Source of the DNA: Armatimonadia bacterium
Lineage (GTDB): Bacteria > Armatimonadota > Zipacnadia > Zipacnadales > JABUFB01
Length of the DNA stretch: 64,000 nucleotides
Assembly (NCBI GenBank): GCA_039679385.1
Contig: JBDKVB010000067.1
Coordinates: forward strand, 1 to 64,000
Direction: 5' to 3'
Shown: positions 25,164-33,786 of the stretch, piece after piece
Layout of the letters: each line of letters starts with the position of its first letter
Position numbering within the stretch: the first letter of the stretch is position 1
Made by a program: the position numbers and the translations under genes
Notes under the pieces: model-generated
Database searches by the model: none
Told to the model about the DNA's origin: nothing
The model's input: only the letters and a program-made list of their open reading frames with translations

Positions 25164-27824
25164 ATGAACCTGCTTGCCGTCCTGTGTCTGTGCCTGGGAG
25201 GAACTGCGATCGCCCAAGAGCCCATGCCCTTACGACTGGTGCCCCAGATCGACCAGACGGGCGTTACCTCGCGGGTCACCGAGTTCGACCTGACCACCCT
25301 CACGCAGGAGGCACTGGGCAAGCAGGCCGCTGAGGTCTCGCGGCGTCTTGGCTACGGAAAGCCCCCGCTGGTGTTCAAGACCAACTTCGAGCACCAGGGG
25401 CGCCTCGCGATCCACCTCGCAAAGGCCTCCGTAGGTGGAGCGACCTTGCGGGTGAGCCTGCGCGACCTGGTCTACGAGCTGACCTGGCCGGCGGCAGCCG
25501 CGACACACCAGGTCGGTGTTACCTACTTCCTTCCCTTGCCGCCCGGACCGAACGTGATCACGGTCGGCGCGCCCAGTGGCGTCGTGGTCATCGACCGCTA
25601 TGACTTCTACCCGACAGACAAGCCCGTCGCAGATGAGGTGATGCTGCCCATGCCCTCCGGAGAAGGCAACGCCTGGCAGGCCCCACAGCGGACGACCGAG
25701 GCGACCGAACTGACTGCACCTTTGCGTGAGTGCGTCGCCGGTTTCGATGCAGCTCACGGAGCCTTAGGATGGCCTTACAACCTGTCACCCCATGACAGTG
25801 GGATGGCGATCGAGGATGTCTGGCCTTCCATCTACTTTGGCAAGGAGTGGCTGCCCGAGATCCGGCGCAAGATCGATGCGCTGCCCTGGGCGAAGGCAGC
25901 CTTTGAGCAGATGCTGCGTGAGGCCGAGGCTGTGCTGAAGACCGAACCCCTGCAGCCAATCGAGCGTGTCGGCTGGCGGCATGACTTCTACTCGCGGAAG
26001 AGCGGCGAGCACCTGGTCTACGATCCGGCAAGCCCCGATCTCTTCCTCGACCCCTGGTTCGGCGGCTTCGAGAAGGATCCCGCACAGCACCGAGCCTGGG
26101 TTCTCTTCACCCATGAGCGGACCCATCGGCTGATGCACAGTCTGGCGCTGCTCTACGGCCTCACCGGCGACGAGCGCTATGCGCAATGGGTTGCCGACGG
26201 GATGCGCCGGGCGGTGGAGATGTTCAAGCACCGGGAACTGCGCGAGGGCAATAACTCCGAGGCGCTGTACTTCCAGCCCCTGTATGACGCGCCGGTGCTG
26301 ATGATGCTGTGCGATTGCTACGACCTGACCAAGTCCAGCGCTGCCTACACAGCCGAGGACCATGCAGCGATCAAGACCGGGATCTTCGAGGAGGGCATCC
26401 CCTACCAGATCCGCTTCCAGGACAAGGCGGGCGTGCACAACATGTCCTGCTTCGTCTCCCCGGCGCTGGTCATGGCAGGGCTGGAGTTTGGGCATGACGA
26501 GTGGGTGCAGCGCGGCCTGCGCGACGAGCGCAACGGTCTGCGCACGCTGCTTACGGGTGGCGTTCGGGCCGACGAGGCCACCGGCGAAGTCGATGGCTTC
26601 TGGTTCGAGGGGACCATGTTCTACCACCACTACTCCCTGTGCCCGCTGGTGACGCTCTGGGAGATCGATAAGCGCCTCGGCGGCGATGCTACCAAGGACC
26701 CCGAGGTCGCCCGCCGCTTCGAGGAGATGTTTGCCGCGCCGGTGAAGCTCGCCGACCAGTTCCTGCGGCTGCCCACCGTCGGCGATCTTGGCGCGCCGAA
26801 GTTCATGAGCGTGCGCCAGTACCGCCACCTGTATGAGTATGCGGCCGGACAGGTGAACCCGGAACGGTTCGGGCCGACTCTATCGGCCTGCTACGCTGAC
26901 GGCACACCGCGCAACTCCTGGGCTGCGTTGGCCTTCGGGCCGGATACTCTTCCTGCAGCCAAGACGCCCGCGGGGGACGATCTGCTGAAGCGGCCGGGAA
27001 TGGGTGTGCTGCGACGGACCGTGCGCCTGGGCGATACCGACGAGCCCTGGTACCTGCTTTTCAAGGCCGGACCACACGGCGCAGGCCATGACCATCAGGA
27101 CAAGCTGGAGATCGCCTTCAACGCGCTGGGGCAGGTGATCGCGCCAGACATCGGCACCGCGGGCTACGCACTGACGAGCATCCATCCGTTCTACCGGAGC
27201 ACCTTCTCCCACAGCACGCTCTTCGTGGATGAGAAGGACCAGGCGAACGTCAAGGACGCCAGCCTCGAATGGAAGCCCGAGGCATCGCCGGCCTATGGCC
27301 ATGGCACGGTTCGCGACGCTTACCCGGGTGTCGTTCTCGACCGCAAGGTCTGGTTTGATGCACCCTACCTCGTCATAGCTGACACGCTGACTTCCGAGGA
27401 GGAGCACCGCTTTGGCGCGCTCTTCCATGCGTACGGGAGTCTCCACGGCAGTGTCTCGAAGGCCATGGCGGCGCCCGCCGAGCTACCGAAGATCCCGCGG
27501 CTCGAGCCCCATCTGACCGCCGCTCAGTCGGCCTGGACGGAGGGCGAGATGGAGGCCGATTGGCGCGTCTGCCAGGGCGTGTGGCTGCGCCTGGTTGCCA
27601 CCTCCGACGGTCCCTTCGAGGCCACACTGGGACGGACGTCGGGCAACCCGATGCCGGACTCCCGAGGCACCGTGATGCTCCGTGCCCTCGGGAAGACCCG
27701 GCGGTTCTGGTCGGTGTTCGAGGTACATCGCGGCAGTCCCACTGTTTCGTCGGTGAAGGTAGACGGAGACGGACTGTCGATCACACTCCGGGACGGCGCC
27801 CTGCGGCGCTACGCCCCCAGGTAG
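25164..27824 (+). CDS. Secreted heparinase II/III-family protein (polysaccharide lyase-like)
   Basis: An 886-residue protein with a short signal peptide (NLLAVLCLCLGGTAIAQ). Residues ~25-165 are a beta domain; ~200-570 an alpha/alpha toroid with HERTHRLMHSLALLYGLTGD and YHHYSLCPL. Residues ~620-885 contain the heparinase II/III C-terminal block: HGAGHDHQDKLEIAFNALGQ, APDIGTAGY and FSHSTLFVDEKDQ, equivalent to the HxHxD...DxGT...HNTxxVD signature. Such enzymes cleave uronic-acid polysaccharides (heparin, alginate, ulvan and similar). The start ATG 25164 has GGAGGAG 5 bases upstream. Substrate is not deducible; the PIG-L deacetylases just upstream could act on the same glycan. Confidence 0.78.
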   Translation: MNLLAVLCLCLGGTAIAQEPMPLRLVPQIDQTGVTSRVTEFDLTTLTQEALGKQAAEVSRRLGYGKPPLVFKTNFEHQGRLAIHLAKASVGGATLRVSLRDLVYELTWPAAAATHQVGVTYFLPLPPGPNVITVGAPSGVVVIDRYDFYPTDKPVADEVMLPMPSGEGNAWQAPQRTTEATELTAPLRECVAGFDAAHGALGWPYNLSPHDSGMAIEDVWPSIYFGKEWLPEIRRKIDALPWAKAAFEQMLREAEAVLKTEPLQPIERVGWRHDFYSRKSGEHLVYDPASPDLFLDPWFGGFEKDPAQHRAWVLFTHERTHRLMHSLALLYGLTGDERYAQWVADGMRRAVEMFKHRELREGNNSEALYFQPLYDAPVLMMLCDCYDLTKSSAAYTAEDHAAIKTGIFEEGIPYQIRFQDKAGVHNMSCFVSPALVMAGLEFGHDEWVQRGLRDERNGLRTLLTGGVRADEATGEVDGFWFEGTMFYHHYSLCPLVTLWEIDKRLGGDATKDPEVARRFEEMFAAPVKLADQFLRLPTVGDLGAPKFMSVRQYRHLYEYAAGQVNPERFGPTLSACYADGTPRNSWAALAFGPDTLPAAKTPAGDDLLKRPGMGVLRRTVRLGDTDEPWYLLFKAGPHGAGHDHQDKLEIAFNALGQVIAPDIGTAGYALTSIHPFYRSTFSHSTLFVDEKDQANVKDASLEWKPEASPAYGHGTVRDAYPGVVLDRKVWFDAPYLVIADTLTSEEEHRFGALFHAYGSLHGSVSKAMAAPAELPKIPRLEPHLTAAQSAWTEGEMEADWRVCQGVWLRLVATSDGPFEATLGRTSGNPMPDSRGTVMLRALGKTRRFWSVFEVHRGSPTVSSVKVDGDGLSITLRDGALRRYAPR

Positions 27825-27875
27825 TGCGGGCCTGATTCCCGCACAGCCGCACCCCATCACCAGGGAGGGAACCTG

Positions 27876-29747
27876 ATGGCCGTTCATACGCTAAGTCTGG
27901 AGACATACCGCCGCAAGGTGCTGGGCTGCTGGCTCGGCAAGAACGTCGGCGGGACGCTTGGGCAGCCCCACGAAGGTAAGCCCGGGCCACTGAGCCTGAC
28001 CTTCTACGATCCGGTACCCGACGGCGCCATCGCCAACGATGACCTCGATCTGCAACTCGTGTGGCTGGCCAAGCTACGCGAGGTCGGCCCGATGATCACC
28101 GAACGCGACCTTGGACAAGCCTGGCGCGACAGTCTCACCTACCCCTGGGACGAGTACGGCCTGGGCAAGGCCAACCTGTTCCTCGGCATCGAGCCGCCCG
28201 TCTCCGGCCAGCACAACAACTGGTTCACCGACAGCATGGGCGCTCCAATCCGCAGCGAGATCTGGGCCTGCGCAGCACCAGGCTGCCCGGACCTTGCAGC
28301 GGCCCTGGCCTACCAGGACGGTTGCGTGGATCATGGCGGCGAAGGCCTCTTCGGCGAGATCTTCTTTGCGGCCATGGAGTCCGCGGCCTTCGTCATCGAG
28401 GACCGCGAGACGCTGCTCGACCTCGGTCTGAGCTTCCTGCCGCCTGACTGCCGCACGGCCAAGGCAATCCGCATCTGCCGCGAGCGCTACGCCGCCGGTG
28501 ACGACTGGCTCCAGTGCCGCCAGGTCATCCTCGACCAGGCAGGGCACGTCAACTTCACCGACGCACCGCAGAACATCGCCTTCAGCGTCCTCGGATGGCT
28601 CTATGGCGAGGACGCCGGCGACGGCATGTGCAAGGCCGTCAACTGCGGTCAGGATACCGACTGCACCGGCGCGACCCTGGGCTCGATCTACGGCTTGCTG
28701 TACGGCCCGGAGTACTTCGAGGAGAAGTGGACCAAGCCGGTCGGCGACGAGATCAAGGTCGGCTACGGGGTCATCAACTGCGAGGTGCCCGCGACGCTGC
28801 AGGAGTTGGCGGATTGGACCGAGCAGGCTGCACGCGAGATCCTGGAGGCCCACAACGCACCGGTGCGTCTCGGTGACGCCGACGATCTGGCCGGTCTGAC
28901 CCTCGACGACCTCAAGGGGCAGGCACGCTGCAGCGCCAAGCTGGAGAACCTCGACTGGAAGGTCACCAAGATCGCCGACAAGGTGAAGCTGGTCAGCGAC
29001 TACGGCGGCGAGCCGACCATAGCTCCGGGCGAGAGCCTCACTGTCACTCTCTCGGCGACCGGCGACATCCCCGAGGGCGCCGAGCTGTCCGTCAAGGCTC
29101 CCGAGGGCTGGAGCGTCCGGCCGGGAGCTTCGCACCGCGCACCAGGTCTCGTGCGTCGCCCCTTCACCGTAGCGATGCCCGCTGGTGCCGGCATGGCCGC
29201 CCGGTATGAGCTGCAGGTGTCCGTCACAGCGGCCGGCAAGGTCCTGGCCGACGATACCCTCACCGTCGCCGGGAAGCAGTCCTGGAAGATCACCGGGCCG
29301 ATCCCCGTCAGCGATCTGGCTGCAGCCCTGGAGGCGGAAGCGCCTGTCGACGGATGGCGGACGGTCCTCACCGACGGTCACGCCCTGGTGCTCGATCCGG
29401 GTCTGGATTTCGACCGCGTGTACTTCATCGAGGCTGTCGTCAACAACCCTGAGCCGCAGATCGGGCGCATCGTCTGCGCAACCCAGGAGATGCAGCGCGT
29501 CGCCCTGGCCGGCCAGGAGATCCTCCGCAAGACCGAGCCGACTCGCTTCGTCCCGGCTCCGCATCGCTCGGGCGCAGGCACTACCTACGCCATGGAACAG
29601 CTACCGGCAAGGCTTCCCCTGACCATCACGCTGGTCGCGCGCGCCGGGCAGCAGGCTGAGATACACCTGTTCCTGACTGAGCCCAGTGGCGACCAGTACC
29701 TGCGCCGCAACTGCCCGATCGTTGGCGCCTTCGTCACCGCACCCTAA
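27876..29747 (+). CDS. ADP-ribosylglycohydrolase-family protein with C-terminal beta domains
   Basis: A 623-residue protein. Residues ~8-330 are a DraG/ARH-type fold: RRKVLGCWLGKNVGGTLG (start), NDDLDLQLVWL (metal site), and NCGQDTDCTGATLGSIYGLL (second metal site). Residues ~370-470 resemble an immunoglobulin-like/NPCBM-type beta domain (SLTVTLSATGDIPEGAEL) and ~480-620 another beta region. No signal peptide is visible. The family removes ADP-ribose from proteins, but many bacterial members next to glycoside hydrolases probably have other substrates; a role in glycan or nucleoside metabolism is possible here. ATG 27876 with GGGAGGG 6 bases upstream. 51 bases after the heparinase-like gene. 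Confidence 0.72.
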   Translation: MAVHTLSLETYRRKVLGCWLGKNVGGTLGQPHEGKPGPLSLTFYDPVPDGAIANDDLDLQLVWLAKLREVGPMITERDLGQAWRDSLTYPWDEYGLGKANLFLGIEPPVSGQHNNWFTDSMGAPIRSEIWACAAPGCPDLAAALAYQDGCVDHGGEGLFGEIFFAAMESAAFVIEDRETLLDLGLSFLPPDCRTAKAIRICRERYAAGDDWLQCRQVILDQAGHVNFTDAPQNIAFSVLGWLYGEDAGDGMCKAVNCGQDTDCTGATLGSIYGLLYGPEYFEEKWTKPVGDEIKVGYGVINCEVPATLQELADWTEQAAREILEAHNAPVRLGDADDLAGLTLDDLKGQARCSAKLENLDWKVTKIADKVKLVSDYGGEPTIAPGESLTVTLSATGDIPEGAELSVKAPEGWSVRPGASHRAPGLVRRPFTVAMPAGAGMAARYELQVSVTAAGKVLADDTLTVAGKQSWKITGPIPVSDLAAALEAEAPVDGWRTVLTDGHALVLDPGLDFDRVYFIEAVVNNPEPQIGRIVCATQEMQRVALAGQEILRKTEPTRFVPAPHRSGAGTTYAMEQLPARLPLTITLVARAGQQAEIHLFLTEPSGDQYLRRNCPIVGAFVTAP

Positions 29748-29790
29748 GGTCACTGCGGGCCAATCGGCCCTGAATCAGACATGCCGAAAC

Positions 29791-29820
29791 ACAGGAGCCC
29801 CCGGAAACGGGGGCTCCTGT
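29791..29820. terminator. Terminator between convergent genes
   Basis: Perfect 13-bp stem ACAGGAGCCCCCG (29791-29803) / CGGGGGCTCCTGT (29808-29820) closed by a GAAA tetraloop. Lies between the convergent ends at 29747 and 29849; T tract weak in both directions. Confidence 0.65.
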
Positions 29821-29848
29821 TGCATCCTCTCGCGGTCTGTCTGACGGG

Positions 29849-31282
29849 TTACGAAGAGGAGAGGTCGGACTCCGCCTCGGTAACAGCATTGCAGACCGGC
29901 AGCGGCACGCCCGCTTCCTCCTCCGGGTGAACCCCGAGCTTACGCAACACGAAGTACATCCACACGATCGAGATGCCCGCGCTCAGCAGCGTGGAGGTCG
30001 GGAAGGACCAGAACACCCCGAGAAGCCCCCAGATTGCGGCGAACCAGTAGGCGAAGGGAAGCCGGAGTACCAGATTCCGATACATGTGCATCAGCATGGC
30101 GATCCACGACTTGCCAAGGCCCTGGAAGCCGGCCGACATCATGATGGAGCCGCCGACGAGCGGATACACAGGCATGTTGATGCGCAGGTACTGAACCCCC
30201 AGGGGCAGCATCTGCGGGTCGCTGTTGAAGAGCCCGAAGAAGAAGCCAGGGAAGGTGAGGACGATCGCGCCCACGGCGCCCATCAGGACCGAGGCCATGC
30301 CCGCCGCCGCCCAGATCACCTTCTTGCATCGCACGTACTGACAGGCCCCCAGGTTGTAACCGACCATCGGCACCACGGCGCTGAAGAGGCCGAAGACCGG
30401 CGTGAAAGCGAAACCCTCCAGCCGCATTGCGACACCCATGACACCGACGGAGAAGGGGTTCAGGCTCATGAGCAGCTTGTTGGTGAACAGTCCGGCCGCC
30501 GCCATGCTCAGCGTGCCCACGCTGACCGGGATCCCGATCCAGTAGATGTCCTTGATGACTGACCAGCGCAGGAACAGGGGTAGCCCCGGGATGCGCCCGG
30601 GACGAACCTCGGAGTGCGGTGACCAGAGCTGAGCCAGGAGCGCCGCGGTCATCAGCGTGCGTGTGATCAGCGTCCCGAGCGCGGAGCCCCGGACACCCAT
30701 GTGCAGGCCGTAGATCAGCAGGGGATTCAGGATCGCGTTCACGATGTTGGCGAGGATGCTGATCTTCATCGGCGCAATGGTGTTGCCCTGCGCTCGCAGG
30801 GCACCGTCGGCCGCGACCCCAAGGTGCATCGTGCACAGCCCCAGCAGGGCGATGTGCGTGAACTGGCGAGCCGGAGTGAGCACGCTCTCCTCCTTGCCCA
30901 TGAACAGCAGAATGGGCTCGAGGAAGGCCAGCATCCCAAGGGTCAGGACGACCCCAATGACGCTGGCGGAAAGCAGGGCGTGGTTCACCACATCGCGCGC
31001 CTGGTCAGGACGTCTCTGCCCCAGCCGGCGTGACACGAGAGCCGAGGTGCCGACCTGGATCGCGCTGGCGATGGCATAGGAGAAGAAGAACAGCGGGCCT
31101 ACGAGAGCGACGCCACTGACCTGCTCCTTGCCCAACTGCCCGATGAAGATGAAGTCTACCATCTCGAACAGGGTCTGCGTGAGCCCGGCTGTTGCGGCCG
31201 GCACTCCGAGGGCAACCAGCGTGGGCAGGACTCGCCCGGTCCCCATTTCGTGCGACTCAATTCTGCGTATCCAACGTGCCAT
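29849..31282 (-). CDS. MATE-family efflux transporter
   Basis: A 477-residue polytopic protein with twelve hydrophobic segments in two similar halves, as in MATE (multi-antimicrobial extrusion) transporters that export drugs or metabolites using Na+ or H+. Family-like segments: LFEMVDFIFIGQLGKEQVSG, GTSALVSRRLGQRRPDQA, ALRAQGNTIAPMKISIL, and in the second half FSAVVPMVGYNLGACQ and SAGFQGLGKSW. The start is ATG 31282 with AGGA 5 bases upstream; a longer in-frame start (31390) would overlap the upstream terminator. Cargo unknown. It follows the xylanase gene, separated by a hairpin, so it probably has its own promoter. Confidence 0.88.
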   Translation of the reverse strand: MARWIRRIESHEMGTGRVLPTLVALGVPAATAGLTQTLFEMVDFIFIGQLGKEQVSGVALVGPLFFFSYAIASAIQVGTSALVSRRLGQRRPDQARDVVNHALLSASVIGVVLTLGMLAFLEPILLFMGKEESVLTPARQFTHIALLGLCTMHLGVAADGALRAQGNTIAPMKISILANIVNAILNPLLIYGLHMGVRGSALGTLITRTLMTAALLAQLWSPHSEVRPGRIPGLPLFLRWSVIKDIYWIGIPVSVGTLSMAAAGLFTNKLLMSLNPFSVGVMGVAMRLEGFAFTPVFGLFSAVVPMVGYNLGACQYVRCKKVIWAAAGMASVLMGAVGAIVLTFPGFFFGLFNSDPQMLPLGVQYLRINMPVYPLVGGSIMMSAGFQGLGKSWIAMLMHMYRNLVLRLPFAYWFAAIWGLLGVFWSFPTSTLLSAGISIVWMYFVLRKLGVHPEEEAGVPLPVCNAVTEAESDLSSS

Positions 31283-31327
31283 CGTCGTCCTACTTCCGAG
31301 CAAGACTCTTCGCGAACTCAAACAGAG

Positions 31328-31351
31328 GGGCCCGACACCTGAGTCGGGCCC
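31328..31351 (-). terminator. Intrinsic terminator after the GH10 gene
   Basis: 9-bp stem GGGCCCGAC (31328-31336) / GTCGGGCCC (31343-31351), 6-base loop; leftward tail CTCTGTTTGAG. Confidence 0.5.
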
Positions 31352-31405
31352 GTTCGTTAGCGTGTAGTGCGTCAGCGCTCCGGGGCGCAAGTGGCCCCGG
31401 GGTCG

Positions 31406-33661
31406 CTAGGGTAGCTTGACCTCAACCATACCGTCCCCTCCCGGCACGAGGTTGACCGTCGCCGTCACCTTCTTGCCCTGCGCCTCCACCGTGACCTGAT
31501 GTCGCCCGTAGAAGGCCCGGAGCGTGGCGTCACCGGCTGCGTTCGTCTTGCCCTGCCAGTTGGTCCACCACTGGCGGAAGACGAGGTCCTGGTAGATATC
31601 GGCTGCCGGGCGGTTGCTCCAGTCGCGTCGCACCATCGCACCGCCGTCTCTGGCGCGCCAGTGCGAGCCTTCCCAGAACCCCCACATGATGAAGCTCTTC
31701 ACCGAGGGATGGCTGAAGGCTGCAGTCAGGAGGTCTCGCGTGTACTCGGCGTGCATCTGGTCGTCACGAAGGCCCACGTCGTACTCGGTGATCTCCAGGT
31801 CTTTGCCGAAGGCCGCCCACTCATCGAGGATCTCCAGAACCCGCACAATCGGCGTCAGCGGCGAGTGCATGTGACCCTGGATTCCGAGGGCGTCCACCGG
31901 CGCCCCATGGTCGAGAAGGTAGCGTATCCGCTGCGCGACCTTCGCCCGGTACTCGGGCCGCTCGTCGATGATACCATAGTCGTTGTAGCAAAGCTTCACG
32001 TCAGGATCAGCCGCGCGAGCCCACCGGAAGGAATCGGCAAAGCTCTCCCACCCGAGGTTGTCCCAGACTTCGACGTTGCTGCCCGCCTCGTTCACCACGT
32101 CCCACAGGTACACCTTGCCTCGCATGCGAGTGGCGTAGTCGGTGACGTGGGCCTTGCAGGCCGCCAGGAGCTCCTCGCCACGGAGTTCGCGCAGCGCCGG
32201 CGGCAGGTGCTTGTAGGATCCCCAGAGCAGGCAGTGGCCACGCACGTCGATGTCGTGGGCCTTCAGCCAGTCGATGGCGCGGTTCACGGTGCTCAGGCTG
32301 CCGTCGCCGATCGCAGGCCACTTGAGGTCGTTCTCAAAGGTCACGGTGTTGAAGAGACGGGCGACTTCCTCCTGGAAGCGCAGGTTGTCCGGGTTCACTG
32401 TGTCCAGCAGCCGGCTGGCCGGAACGGCGCTGCCGAAGCGGAAGAAGTGGCGCTGTTGGTCGACCTTCACGACCGCATCCGGAACGATAGCACCGTCTAG
32501 GCCCCTGACACATACTGTCAGGTTGCCCTTGCGAATCTTCTCGATACGTTCCAGCGCAGAAGCCCGCCAGGTGTCCCGGTTCTCGCGTCCGCCCCAGTAG
32601 TCGATGGTCTCGCTGAAGGTGTGGTCTGTTGCCGGTCCGTAGTTCTCGACGCGGACCCCGGCGACTTCGACGGTACCCTTGTCATGGCCCAGGAACCACT
32701 TGGCCTGCGTCTCCTCGGGACCGAAGCTCTGGAAGGCCCTGCCCAGGAATCGGTACTCCTTCCACTCGGGCGTGAGCCGTACCATCTGGCTGATCCCCTT
32801 GGTGTTCGGGGCTTCCGCCATCTCCCAGACGAAGGTGACTCGCACCTTGTCCGGGCTGCGCATCCAGGCCTGGAAGTAGACGGCGTCGCCCTTGCGCACA
32901 CCGACCTTGCAGCGCTGGCCGAAGCCGACGCTCCAGCCCTGGGAGTCAGGCGGCGGCGACGTAACCAGGCGAAGGCCCTTCGGATAGCCGGTCACCTCGG
33001 TGCTAAGGGGAGTGACCTGCAGCTTCTGGCCGTCGCCCATGCCCCAGTTGCCCTCAAGGGGACCAGAGAAGTCCCCATTGTCAACCATGCTGACGGGCTG
33101 GTCCACGGTGGGTCGCTCCCTCCCCGGTACTGGTTTGGCCTCGGGGTCGTAGAACCGGATGCCGGTCAACTCGATGACGCCCGGGGCGAAACCGAGATGG
33201 AAGACGACTTGCGCATCGCCGGCCTTGTAGTCCTGCACGGCCTTGCTGCTAAGGACGTATTCCTTCCACTCGGGAGTGAGGGTGACCGTCTCCCCCACCG
33301 TCTTTGTGTAGGGGTCGCGGGATAACTCGACGTAGGCGTTGATCCGGTTCGACTGGGGACTGCGAGCCCAGAAGCTGAGGACGAGTGGCTCGCCCTGAAC
33401 CAGGCGCTCATCGACCTTCTGGTTCAGCACAAGGCTATGGGGCTGGCTGCCGGGTTCGGGTCGAACCGTGAGCTGCAAGGCCTTCGCGTAGGGTCCAGCG
33501 GAGACGTCGATGACCTTCGCCAGGCAGGCCTGCGATTGCGGAACCGACCACTCTTCCATTTGGTTCGTGAAGCCGCCGTTGAGTACCAGGTTAGCCGGCT
33601 CTTCCTGGGCGCAGCCGACACAGGCGAGCGCCGTCAGTATCACCGCAAGAAGCTGACGCAT
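31406..33661 (-). CDS. Lipoprotein GH10 endo-1,4-beta-xylanase with N-terminal CBM-like domains
   Basis: A 751-residue surface lipoprotein: signal peptide RQLLAVILTALACVGC with lipobox Cys at about 17. Two carbohydrate-binding-like beta domains follow (about 22-175 and 195-345), each with an ETVTLTPEWKEY/MVRLTPEWKEY block. The GH10 barrel (~420-690) has acid/base Glu525 in WDVVNEAG and nucleophile Glu626 in LEITEYDVG; GHCLLWG and QGHMHSPLTP are further GH10 markers. A short beta tail ends the protein. It would cut xylan backbones outside the cell. Start ATG 33661, 6 bases after GGGAGG; a 36-codon upstream extension lacks support. Next to DUF5060-GH and GH2-like genes. Confidence 0.9.
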   Translation of the reverse strand: MRQLLAVILTALACVGCAQEEPANLVLNGGFTNQMEEWSVPQSQACLAKVIDVSAGPYAKALQLTVRPEPGSQPHSLVLNQKVDERLVQGEPLVLSFWARSPQSNRINAYVELSRDPYTKTVGETVTLTPEWKEYVLSSKAVQDYKAGDAQVVFHLGFAPGVIELTGIRFYDPEAKPVPGRERPTVDQPVSMVDNGDFSGPLEGNWGMGDGQKLQVTPLSTEVTGYPKGLRLVTSPPPDSQGWSVGFGQRCKVGVRKGDAVYFQAWMRSPDKVRVTFVWEMAEAPNTKGISQMVRLTPEWKEYRFLGRAFQSFGPEETQAKWFLGHDKGTVEVAGVRVENYGPATDHTFSETIDYWGGRENRDTWRASALERIEKIRKGNLTVCVRGLDGAIVPDAVVKVDQQRHFFRFGSAVPASRLLDTVNPDNLRFQEEVARLFNTVTFENDLKWPAIGDGSLSTVNRAIDWLKAHDIDVRGHCLLWGSYKHLPPALRELRGEELLAACKAHVTDYATRMRGKVYLWDVVNEAGSNVEVWDNLGWESFADSFRWARAADPDVKLCYNDYGIIDERPEYRAKVAQRIRYLLDHGAPVDALGIQGHMHSPLTPIVRVLEILDEWAAFGKDLEITEYDVGLRDDQMHAEYTRDLLTAAFSHPSVKSFIMWGFWEGSHWRARDGGAMVRRDWSNRPAADIYQDLVFRQWWTNWQGKTNAAGDATLRAFYGRHQVTVEAQGKKVTATVNLVPGGDGMVEVKLP

Positions 33662-33786
33662 GGACAACCTCCCGTTGGGTGTTCGCCTTCCCCCATCTCG
33701 GCATGCTACCGGGGCGACCAAGGGGACAGGGGCCGTCCCCGGGGAGACGACCTCTGTCGTGAAACGCAAGAGTCACGGACAACGGA

